Source: CAYVGO01 sp964450725 (GTDB taxonomy: Bacteria > Bacteroidota > Bacteroidia > Bacteroidales > UBA932). From it: DNA of 43,829 nucleotides. Under the pieces are notes generated by a model that ran no database searches, had not been told where the DNA came from, and saw only the letters and a program-made list of their open reading frames with translations. A program made the position numbers and the translations under genes. Of this stretch, positions 27,201-35,737 are shown one piece after another. The stretch is taken from the NCBI GenBank assembly GCA_964450725.1, contig CAYVGO010000013.1:1-43829 (forward strand), given 5' to 3'. How positions within the stretch are numbered: position 1 is the stretch's first letter; each line of letters begins with the position of its first letter.

Positions 27201-30200
27201 AGTGGAGTATGTGCAGAGCAGGAGAGTAGCACTGCCACCATCACCATTTTGCCGCCAATGACTGTGGTTGCCAACAATCCTTCACAGACAGTTTGTTCGG
27301 GTGCTTCACTGACGGCATTAAGTGTTACAGCCGGTGGTGGAGACGGTATTTATAGTTATCAATGGTACAGCAATACCACCGCCTCAAACTCTGGAGGTAC
27401 ACTGATTAGCGGAGCAACAAACAATACTTATACTCCAAATACTTCCACACTCAGTTCACTTTATTATTATTGTCAGGTTACTTCTTGTGAAACAGTGGCA
27501 AGTCCGGTAAGTGGATTGATTNNNNNNNNNNNNNNNNNNNNNNNNNNNNNNNNNNNNNNNNNNNNNNNNNNNNNNNNNNNNNNNNNNNNNNNNNNNNNNN
27601 NNNNNNNNNNNNNNNNNNNNNTTATTGTCAGGTTACTTCTTGTGAAACAGTGGCAAGTCCGGTAAGTGGATTGATTGCCGTAAGTCCTAATCCGGTGGTT
27701 AGCATTCAAGCGACCAACAACCCCACCACTCCCGGAGGTAACGATGGTTCTGTCAATATTTCTGTAGCCGGTGGTACTTCTCCCTATAATTACTCTTGGA
27801 GTAATGGATCAATAACACAAAATATTACAGGTTTAACTGCCGGAACTTACCATGTAACGGTAACAGATAATGTTGGATGTACGGGCAATGCTTCAGCAAC
27901 ATTAACCAATCCTACTCCTATGACATTTACAGCCTCAGCAACCGTTCCGAATGTATGTTTTGGATCTTCAGACGGAGTTATTACGGTTTCTAATGTAACC
28001 GGAGGGGTTTCTCCTTATAGTGTTTCTAAAGATAATACAACGTGGGATGTTTATACTGACAATTATCAATTTACAGCATTATCCGCAGGAACTTACACTA
28101 TTTGGGTTAAAGATGTAAATAATTATACCGTATCACAGCAAGTAACCATCAATGCTTATGCAGAACTTTCCGGAGGAGTGATTGGCAGCAATCAAACTAT
28201 TTGTAACAATACTGCTCCCGCTTCATTTACCAATATCACTTCCGGCAGTGGTGGAAGTGGAACTGCCAATTATCAGTGGCAAATTTCTACGGATAATATT
28301 AATTTTAGCAACGTTGCAGGTACTAATGATAATTATACTCATACAGTTTTGTCTACAGGAAGTTATTATTTCCGTCGCCAATTCAGCAACAGTTGCGGTA
28401 CTGCCTATAGTAATACGGTAACGATAACGGTTTATTCACCCCTTGCCATTACCACCAATCTCTCTACCGTACCGCAAACTGTCTGTCAAAATAGTCCATT
28501 TACAACTTTACATATTGTTGCTTCCGGTGCAGCCAATGATTATCTTTATCAATGGTATAGCAATACATTGTCATCTACTTCGGGAGGAACATTAATATCG
28601 GGTGCTACAAACAGTTCTTATACTCCTTTGAGTGCCACTGTCGGAACAAGTTATTATTATGTTGTAGTAACATCAACATTGTGTACTACAGAATCAGTAA
28701 CAAGTCTTGTGAGCGGAAGTTTTACGACAGATGCCTTAACGGTAGGCGGAACAGTTTCCTCAAGCCAATCTATTTGTAACAACACTGCACCTGCAACATT
28801 AACACTTTCGGGTCATGTGGGTGATGTTGTAAAGTGGCAATCTTCTGTTGACCGCATAGTATGGACAGATATTGCGAATACCTCAACTTCTTATGCACCG
28901 CCGATATTAACAGCAACAACCTATTACCGTGCGGTGGTTAAAAATGGAACATGTACAGAACAAGAGAGTAGTATGGTTACCATCTCTATAACCTCAGATA
29001 ATATAATTACTTTGACCAGTGCTACGGGAAGTAACAATCAGACAGTATGTATCAATACACCTATTGCTAATATTACATATAGTACTACCAGTGCTACAGG
29101 TGCCACATTTGCTGGATTACCGAACGGAATTACCGGCAGTTGGGCGACTGATGAGGTAACCATTAGCGGAATGTCAACACAAAGTGGGACTTTCAATTAC
29201 ACTGTAACGCTCACCGGAGGTTGTGGTGCAATTACTACAACTACGGGTACGATTAATGTAACTCTGGCAAATACAATCACATTAACCAGTGCTGCTGGCA
29301 CAGATGCTCAGACAGTCTATCGGAATAATCCCATTACAACCATTTCCTACATTACAACGGGTGCTACAGGTGCAACTTTTACAGAGTTTCCGGGCATAAC
29401 CAGTAGTTGGGTAAACAATATAGTAACGATTTCAGGAACACCGGTTACCATAGGTACTCACACCTATACAATAACGCTTGTTGGTGGTTGCGGTAATGTC
29501 AATGCGTCTGGTACGATTGATGTTTTAGATAATGCTTTTATTTTAACCTTTAACCCTACCGGAGGTACGGTTGACCCGAATGTAAAAGGAGTCAATTATA
29601 ATGAAATAGTGGGTACTTTACCCACTCCGGTTAAAACAGGATATATCTTTACAGGGTGGAAAATTGGGGATGCAGACATTACTAATACCACTGTTTGGAA
29701 TTACACTTCAAATCAAACTGCAGACGCTCAATGGCGACCGATTAATTATACAATCGTTTATCAGGGGAATAAGCCTTCTACATCGAGTCATGGGGTAACC
29801 GGAAATACACCTTCTACAGTTTGTGCTTATGACGTGGAAACAAGTCTTCAAACCAATGGTTTTATACTTACAGGATGGAAGTTTATGGGTTGGGCAAATA
29901 CTCCCAATGCTACCACACCTAACTATATAGTACCCGGTGCTACGGTATTCAATCTTTCTTCTACAGACGGTGACCGGATATTCCTTTATGCTTTGTGGGA
30001 ATCTACAACATCAACCATACACTTTAATATTACATTGAATGGAGGCACGGGTCAACAAGAAGATGTAACGGCAACTTATGATGCTCCAATGCCTCGAATT
30101 ACAACAATACCGACTAAAACAGGATATACATTTTCAGGCTATTGGGATGCTCCAAAAGGAGGAGTGCAATACTATAGTAATACTTTAACCAGTCTTCGTA

Positions 30201-31303
30201 AGTGGAATAAAGTAACCAATGATACTTTGTATGCTCAATTTAAGCCCAAAAGATATAAAGTTACTTTTAATCCGGGACAAGATGCCTCTATGACCCCAAG
30301 AGTCATTTATGTATTTTATGATTCAATTTATGGAAAGCCCGAAAGTGCAACTACCTTAATGCCATTTCCAATACCAAGGAGGCAAGGCTATGTTTTTGAT
30401 GGATGGTTTACTTCATTGAGTACTACGGGAGTTAAAATCACAGAACAGACTAAAGTAAAAATAACCCAAGATATTATTCTTTATGCTAAGTTTATACCCA
30501 TCAAACTTACTCCCATTTCTGATAGTACAACATTGAAACAGAGTATATGTATTAATACCCCGATTCAAGAGATTCGTTATTTGGTTGAAGGTGTAAAAAT
30601 TTATAACACAGATAACTTCCCTCAGGGTATTGTCGGAAGATGGGATGGAGATACATTAATTATTGCAGGAGCTCCTTCCAGAAGCGGAGATTTTCATGCT
30701 TTTCTGATTATTGGTGAAGGTGATTTTTCGGTTGAAGTTTATCTGTCTGTAAAACCCGAAAGTCAAATAATCTTACTTTCTGATGTTCACAGTGAAGAGC
30801 AAATTATCAGTATGCCTAATCCAATTTCTACCATCGAATATAAAATTACAGAGGCAGACAGTATTGAGTTTTTGAAAATCCCGACATGGATGACTTACGA
30901 CTTGATAACAGAGTATTCAACCAACAATTTATTATTGTCTTTGAAAGGACAACCCAATAAATCCGGAGTTCATAATTATCAATTTAAATTAATTAACGGA
31001 TGTGGAAACTTAACAGGTTTCGGAACGATTAATTCCCTGTCATTGAAAGGAGATGCTTTGGTCATTACTCCTAATGGAGATGGTTTAAATGATGTTCTGG
31101 AAATGCTTGCGGCGAAAGTTTTTCAAGATAATGAATTAATAATATATAATAGGGTAGGCCAAATGGTATATCAACAAAAAAGTTACAATAATGACTTTGA
31201 CGGATATTCTTTGACAGACGGTATTTATATTTATGTATTTAAATATGTTGATGAACAGAATAACAAACACATATTTACCAATACAATTACTATTGCAAGA
31301 TAG
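24207..31303 (+). CDS. Giant multidomain surface protein with type IX (type B) secretion signal, interrupted by an assembly gap
   Basis: The left part runs from the ATG at 24207 to the gap at 27522, the right part from the gap to 31303. The 55 bases before and after the gap are identical; merging them keeps the frame and gives one protein of about 2313 residues. An in-frame ATG at 24156 is less likely because MKKSIFVFVLFLFFWFQVLLGQ is a proper signal peptide. The order is: two DUF1566/Fib_succ-like modules (GWYLPAAGQL, GWYLPSSSQL), an Ig-like domain, an InlB-type repeat, a second Ig-like domain, a third Fib_succ-like module (WYIPALGEL), PKD-like and Ig-like repeats, a SprB repeat after the gap, three Listeria-Bacteroides (InlB-like) repeats (29.5-30.5 kb), and a CHU_C gliding-type C-terminal domain (ITPNGDGLND). 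It is probably anchored or released by the type IX secretion system as an adhesin. Ligand unknown. Confidence 0.88.
27048..27110 (+). repeat. 63-bp repeat, copy 1, in the surface protein gene
   Basis: Identical to 28790-28852 over 63 bases, within a longer similar module of about 250 bases (27000-27250 and 28741-28990). It encodes part of PATLTLSGHVGDVVKWQSSVD. Confidence 0.9.
27467..27521 (+). repeat. 55-bp left gap flank, identical to right flank
   Basis: These 55 bases reappear exactly at 27622-27676 on the other side of the N run. The length suits an assembler k-mer overlap, so the duplication is probably an artefact. Confidence 0.9.
27522..27621. other. Assembly gap (100 N), probably artificial
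   Basis: The flanks share the same 55 bases and the reading frame is preserved if one copy and the N run are removed. Extra repeat modules could still be missing here. Confidence 0.9.
28790..28852 (+). repeat. 63-bp repeat, copy 2, in the surface protein gene
   Basis: Exact copy of 27048-27110; the flanking sequence diverges quickly on the right (GGTACAACA versus CGCATAGTA). Confidence 0.9.
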
Positions 31304-31394
31304 ACAGATTAAAGTCTGATGCTCCGGTCGAGCATTAATAGTCATAAATTCAACAAAAAATCACTTGCAAAACTCTCCGATAGGTCTATTGACC

Positions 31395-31747
31395 AATCTG
31401 TAGATATATCGGATAAAGATTATATTCCCGCAGACTAATCTGTAGATATATCGGATAAAGATTATATTCCCGCAGACTAATCTGTAGATATATCGGATAA
31501 AGATTATATTCCCATAGACTAATCTGTGGATATATCGGATAAAGATTATATTCCCGCAGACTAATCTGTGGATATATCGGANNNNNNNNNNNNNNNNNNN
31601 NNNNNNNNNNNNNNNNNNNNNNNNNNNNNNNNNNNNNNNNNNNNNNNNNNNNNNNNNNNNNNNNNNNNNNNNNNNNNNNNNTGGATATATCGGATAAAGA
31701 TTATATTCCCGCAGACTAATCTGTGGATATATCGGATAAAGATTATA
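31395..31747. repeat. 42-bp tandem repeat array (minisatellite)
   Basis: Full units start at 31395, 31437, 31479 and 31521, and a fifth is cut by the gap after 19 bases. After the gap a partial unit and a final 30-base unit (31718-31747) follow. The consensus opens AATCTGTGGATATATCGG and closes TATATTCCCGCAGACT; unit junctions read CAGACTAATCTG, a small inverted repeat. The first three units have TAGATA where later ones have TGGATA. The true copy number is unknown because the gap flanks share 55 identical bases. Confidence 0.92.
31582..31681. other. Assembly gap (100 N) inside the 42-bp array
   Basis: Positions 31527-31581 and 31682-31736 are identical over 55 bases, the same overlap length as at the gap in the surface protein gene. 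The array was probably collapsed by the assembler. Confidence 0.9.
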
Positions 31748-31896
31748 GTCTGTTGCTCGACAGCCTTTTGATCACTCGACTCTCTTTGAGTGTACATTTA
31801 TTATAAATTACGCATTAGAAATTTACCCCAATGCGTGTAATTAGGCTTAGAAACAACAATCATCATTGTCAGCAAGTTCATGATTGAAATTTTCTA

Positions 31897-31904
31897 TACC
31901 TTTG
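31897..31904 (+). promoter_or_regulatory. -7 box of the prenyltransferase gene
   Basis: TACCTTTG, 40 bases before the ATG at 31945. No -33 TTTG is found at the usual distance. Confidence 0.5.
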
Positions 31905-31944
31905 TATGTGATATCATACACAAAACAACATTTTAGACTTTATT

Positions 31945-32817
31945 ATGTTACAATCTTCTTGGGTCAATGCTTCACGCTTTTTCAGTTTAGTGAAGTTTTC
32001 ACATACACTTTTTGCATTTCCTTTTGCTTGGATAGGTTTATTGCTTGGCATTTCTTCCAATAATAATCAATTTGAATGGACAATACTATTATTTGTAGGA
32101 TTGGCATTTACTGCATTGCGAAATTTTGCGATGTCTTTTAATCGTTATCTTGACCAAAAAATTGATGCTGAAAATCCGCGGACTAAAAACCGTGAATTAC
32201 CGAGTGGATTGTTGAATAAGCAATCAGTAATAGGGTTCATGATTGTCAACTTATTGATATTTTTTGGTTCGGCTTACTTTATCAATAGCCTCTGTTTGAT
32301 TCTGTCGCCGGTTCCTGTGTTGTTGACTATTTTTTACAGTTATACCAAAAGGTTTACTGCATTGTGTCATTTTGTTTTGGGATTATGCTTGGCTTTAGCT
32401 CCCGTAGGTGCAGCATTGGCAGCATATCCTGTGTTATTAAGCAGTTCGATTTTATTAGCCTTCATTGTTATTTTTTGGGTAAGCGGTTTTGATGTTATTT
32501 ATGCCTTACAAGATTTCAATTTTGATGTTGAGTATCATTTACATGCCATTCCCTCTCGGTTTGGTATTGTAAAATCAATGTATATTGCTCGGTTGCTTCA
32601 TTTGATTGTCGTAATACTATTACTTGTTTTAGGATTTTCGTTTCATTTCTGGAGTTGGGGGTATTGGACAGGTTGTTCAATTTTTATTGTATTGTTATTT
32701 TTTCAGCACTATGTCGTTGCAAAATACAAACTACAAAAGATTAATACCGCTTTCTTTACTCTCAACGGCATAGCCTCAGTTCTTTTTGCCATCTTTTGCA
32801 GTATGGATTTACTATAG
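31945..32817 (+). CDS. UbiA family polyprenyltransferase, probably menaquinone biosynthesis
   Basis: 290 residues, eight or nine transmembrane helices. The first Asp-rich motif is NRYLDQKIDAENPRTKNR (near residue 66) and the second is YALQDFNFDVEYHLHAIPSRFG (near 190). Both bind the prenyl diphosphate through magnesium. The second motif, with its YALQD form, is that of 4-hydroxybenzoate-type prenyltransferases. Bacteroidota make menaquinone and not ubiquinone, so a role like MqnP of the futalosine pathway is more likely than UbiA. No other pathway gene is nearby, so the substrate remains inferred. The gene stands alone and converges with recO. Confidence 0.88.
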   Translation: MLQSSWVNASRFFSLVKFSHTLFAFPFAWIGLLLGISSNNNQFEWTILLFVGLAFTALRNFAMSFNRYLDQKIDAENPRTKNRELPSGLLNKQSVIGFMIVNLLIFFGSAYFINSLCLILSPVPVLLTIFYSYTKRFTALCHFVLGLCLALAPVGAALAAYPVLLSSSILLAFIVIFWVSGFDVIYALQDFNFDVEYHLHAIPSRFGIVKSMYIARLLHLIVVILLLVLGFSFHFWSWGYWTGCSIFIVLLFFQHYVVAKYKLQKINTAFFTLNGIASVLFAIFCSMDLL

Positions 32818-32934
32818 AAAATCCAATTATCTTTTTCTGTTTCTAAAATACATAGAGGTTCTTATCAGCAAAGTTGTAAACTTCACTGAATTTTTTTATT
32901 CTCTTGGTGTGATACTATTATTGATAAGTGGTAT

Positions 32935-33651
32935 TTAAACACTAAAGATTTCCATATAAATCTTAAACGATTTGTCGTTAAATTTTACGGGTAAATGATA
33001 AGTGATAAATTGTAGAAGAGCTTGAATGAATGTACTGCGAATTTGTCTTGATAAAGATAGTGCCAATACGTCTTCAATGGGATGAGAAAGTATAAAGTGG
33101 AATAAATCACTTTGAGTAAGGTTCATGACGGCGATTTTTTCTTCTTTATTTGTAAATACACCTTTGTCAATATGAAAAAGTTCTTCCTGCATTCTTTCAG
33201 ACTGCGGAGAAATTCCCAACTTTTTAATCAATTCAACCATAAAGTAGAGATGAAAATTGGCAATTCCATATTGTAAGTTTTCTAAAAGAAGAATTGACGA
33301 TTGAATGAAAGTAAATAAAGATGGGTTACACTCTTTTTCTTGTATTGTTCTATGTAATAATTCGGCTAAAAATAAGGCAATATTTCTTTTTCTTACGTCT
33401 AATACAATGTTCATTGTGGGGTAGGCATAAGACATTTTTTTTAAATAAAGTATCTCTTTTTTTTGGGCATGATAATACTCAATTTCGCTGAGGGTAAAAG
33501 GGAGTAAGATGTGTTGATTTTGCTTGGTATTACGTTTGCAGAAAAACGATTGTTTTCCATTACAAGCACTATATAGCGTAACAATATTACTGCTTTCGCC
33601 GTATTTGATTTGATGTAATAATATGGCTTGGGTGTTGATAATATTACTCAT
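32935..33651 (-). CDS. recO: DNA repair protein RecO
   Basis: 238 residues. The N-terminal OB-fold opens TQAILLHQIKYGESSNIVTLYS and continues with GKQSFFCKR, the family signature. The helical C-terminal domain follows from about residue 80. The CxxC zinc site found in many RecO proteins is absent, as is common in Bacteroidota. RecO loads RecA onto SSB-coated single-stranded DNA in the RecFOR pathway. Its -7 box TATCTTTG lies just upstream (33676-33669). It converges with the prenyltransferase gene. Confidence 0.9.
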   Translation of the reverse strand: MSNIINTQAILLHQIKYGESSNIVTLYSACNGKQSFFCKRNTKQNQHILLPFTLSEIEYYHAQKKEILYLKKMSYAYPTMNIVLDVRKRNIALFLAELLHRTIQEKECNPSLFTFIQSSILLLENLQYGIANFHLYFMVELIKKLGISPQSERMQEELFHIDKGVFTNKEEKIAVMNLTQSDLFHFILSHPIEDVLALSLSRQIRSTFIQALLQFITYHLPVKFNDKSFKIYMEIFSV

Positions 33652-33668
33652 ACTTTATTTTTGTGGGA

Positions 33669-33676
33669 CAAAGATA
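33669..33676 (-). promoter_or_regulatory. -7 box of recO
   Basis: TATCTTTG on the minus strand, 17 bases before the recO ATG; no matching -33 element. Confidence 0.45.
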
Positions 33677-33802
33677 CTATTTTTATGAGTAATGGCGATT
33701 TTATGCTGTTTATTTTTAGAATGGTTATCTCTGAAAAATTATTTCAAATCTTTTACCAACATTTTTAGTAAAATTACTTGTAGATTTTAAGTGAGATGTC
33801 AA

Positions 33803-34393
33803 TCATTGAAAGGTTTCAAGGATGACATAATACAAGAAAAGAACAACTGAGTAGGAAATACCCTCTTTTTCTAACTCTTCGCGGAAGAATTTTAGTGCTA
33901 ATCTGACATGAGTTTTGACAGTATTTTCACTGATATTTAATAGTTCTGCAATTTCCTTGTAAGATAATTCACTGTCTCGGCTCATTAAAAATACTTTTTT
34001 ACGTTGTGCCGGTAACTTGCCAATGAGTTGGTAGAGAAACTTTATTAAGTCAGCACTTTCTACCACTTTCTCTTCTGCAATCAATTGATGTTGTAACTCT
34101 TCGAGTGATGTATTCAGTAATTTCCCGTAAAATTTTGTACGGGTTAAGTTATAAATCGCATTACGCGTAATAATGTAGAGCCACGCTGAAAATCCTTTTT
34201 CAGTATCAATTTTGGCTCTGTTCTCCCACAATTTTACAAAAACTTCTTGTGTTATTTCTTCTGCAGCGATTTTGTTGCGTAATAGAGAGTGTGCAAAACG
34301 GAAAATACGCTTTACGTATAAGTCGTAGATTGCTTTAAAGGCCGTCGCATTACCACTTTTCAGTTGTTGTAGTATTTCTTGTTCTGAAAGCAT
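33803..34393 (-). CDS. ECF RNA polymerase sigma factor, FecI-like Bacteroidota type
   Basis: 196 residues. Region 2 spans about 20-90 (AIYDLYVKRIFRFAHSLLRN, EITQEVFVKLWENR, FSAWLYIITRNAIYNL). Region 4 spans about 120-170 (LPAQRKKVFLMSRDSELSYK, then EIAELLNISENTVKTHVRLAL, a helix-turn-helix). A hydrophobic tail SYSVVLFLYYVILETF ends the protein, as is common in this subfamily. It should direct transcription of the SusC/SusD locus to its right when released by FecR. Unusually it is transcribed away from fecR instead of in front of it, with a 182-base shared upstream region. Confidence 0.93.
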   Translation of the reverse strand: MLSEQEILQQLKSGNATAFKAIYDLYVKRIFRFAHSLLRNKIAAEEITQEVFVKLWENRAKIDTEKGFSAWLYIITRNAIYNLTRTKFYGKLLNTSLEELQHQLIAEEKVVESADLIKFLYQLIGKLPAQRKKVFLMSRDSELSYKEIAELLNISENTVKTHVRLALKFFREELEKEGISYSVVLFLYYVILETFQ

Positions 34394-34450
34394 TAGTGAT
34401 ATTCATTGAGTAACCTCAATGCAGATAAATTAATCAAATGAACAGACTCA

Positions 34451-34458
34451 CAAAGATA
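34451..34458 (-). promoter_or_regulatory. -7 box of the ECF sigma gene
   Basis: TATCTTTG on the minus strand, 57 bases before the sigma ATG. No -33 TTTG at the right distance. The same intergenic region holds CAATTTGT twice (34489 and 34514), which may be part of a promoter for fecR. Confidence 0.4.
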
Positions 34459-34575
34459 ACAGATTTTTTTGTGGTAATATAATCGTGCCAATTTGTTAAT
34501 TAGCACTAAAGAGCAATTTGTCATTCACCCCTCCATCTATTTTCTGTGTATTACATAATATAACTCAAAGTTATT

Positions 34576-35679
34576 ATGGAATTTCAGTCAGAAAATATTA
34601 TTCCCTTATTATCTAAAATCGTTAATCATGAAAAATTGACGAGCGATGAAAAAATAATGCTGCATCAAGTTTTCGGTTCTGAAAATGGTAAAGAATTATT
34701 TTTTAATCAAGTACTCCATTGCTGGACTGAATGTCAAGACAGTGTAGACTTTGATGCAAAACAATTATTCAAAAAAATAGAACGGGAAATTGCGACTTCT
34801 CAACAGCAGTGGGTTGCTAAAAAAATATTACGTCCTGCTTTCCTTAAAATTGCTGCAGTAATCTTGTTACTCATCATGGGCAGTTATGCCGGATATTTTT
34901 ATAGCAATTACAAAGCACAACTTATCATCAATAATATTTTAACGATTAATCCCCAAGTTGTGGCACAAACCTACTATGCTCCTTTAGGATTACGTACTAA
35001 AATAGTTTTACCGGACAGCAGTTCTGTATGGTTGAACGGAGGTAGTAAGTTATTTGTAGCATCAACATTCAATAACGGGATAACGCGAGATGTATCATTG
35101 GTTGGGCAAGCATACTTTGATGTGAAGAGTAATAAAAACTATCCTTTTGTGGTAACGGTGGGAGATTTAAAAGTCAAAGCCGTGGGTACTGAATTTTCAA
35201 TAAAAGCTTATCAAAATGATGAAACAATTGAAACAGTGTTAGTCAAAGGTGCGGTGGTTTTAGAAAAAATCGGTATTGAACATCCCATGGCTGAATGTCA
35301 GCGTGCAGTATTACAACGAACTTCCGGAATATCTCTTCAGAGCAGTGTCGGAATTGCGGCAGATACTGCCATTAGAACAGAAAATAAAATAAAACTTCAA
35401 CGAGTGGATGTCGAAAAATATGAACGGTGGAAAGATGGGATTTTGATTTTTGAAGATACACCAATGAGTGAAGTTATTCGAGAAGTTGAACGCTGGTTTA
35501 ATGTGAAAGTTATGGTAGATAGCGATGATATTTATCAATTTAAATTTACGGCAAGACTTAATAATGTTTCACTATCACAAATATTACAATACATTGCTTT
35601 AACCTCTCCAATTTCTTATCATATTGACAAAAAAGAAACTACTGTGATACTCAAAAAAGAAAAATACATAAAAATGTAA
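34576..35679 (+). CDS. FecR family anti-sigma factor
   Basis: 367 residues. A cytoplasmic N-terminal region (1-90) that would bind the sigma factor is followed by one transmembrane helix (about 94-112). The periplasmic FecR domain (about 135-225) contains GLRTKIVLPDSSSVWLNGGS and FVVTVGDLKVKAVGTEFSIK. The C-terminal DUF4974 domain (about 290-360) resembles the STN fold. It is expected to receive a signal from the STN domain of the next gene product when that transporter is loaded. It runs in the same direction as susC, 58 bases before it, while its sigma factor gene is divergent. Confidence 0.94.
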   Translation: MEFQSENIIPLLSKIVNHEKLTSDEKIMLHQVFGSENGKELFFNQVLHCWTECQDSVDFDAKQLFKKIEREIATSQQQWVAKKILRPAFLKIAAVILLLIMGSYAGYFYSNYKAQLIINNILTINPQVVAQTYYAPLGLRTKIVLPDSSSVWLNGGSKLFVASTFNNGITRDVSLVGQAYFDVKSNKNYPFVVTVGDLKVKAVGTEFSIKAYQNDETIETVLVKGAVVLEKIGIEHPMAECQRAVLQRTSGISLQSSVGIAADTAIRTENKIKLQRVDVEKYERWKDGILIFEDTPMSEVIREVERWFNVKVMVDSDDIYQFKFTARLNNVSLSQILQYIALTSPISYHIDKKETTVILKKEKYIKM

Positions 35680-35737
35680 AATAGAAAATAAAAATATAAG
35701 TCCCACCATTCTTTTAATTACTTAAAATATTTTATTT

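Larger units (their letters stand above)
31304..31944. other. Intergenic region with minisatellite
   Basis: 641 bases between the surface protein and the prenyltransferase gene. It contains a small hairpin after the stop codon (ATGCTC 31319-31324 / GAGCAT 31330-31335, without a T-run), the 42-bp tandem array with an assembly gap, and a -7 box at 31897. Open frames through the array exist only because 42 is divisible by three. Confidence 0.8.

Noticed and set aside
31395..31747. CRISPR array
   Set aside because: The 42-bp units are directly contiguous with no variable spacers and no cas genes nearby. The same applies to the 23-bp repeats at 16422-16513.
31561..31797. Open frames on both strands across the 42-bp array
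   Set aside because: They arise because the repeat period is divisible by three and because N codons hide stops.
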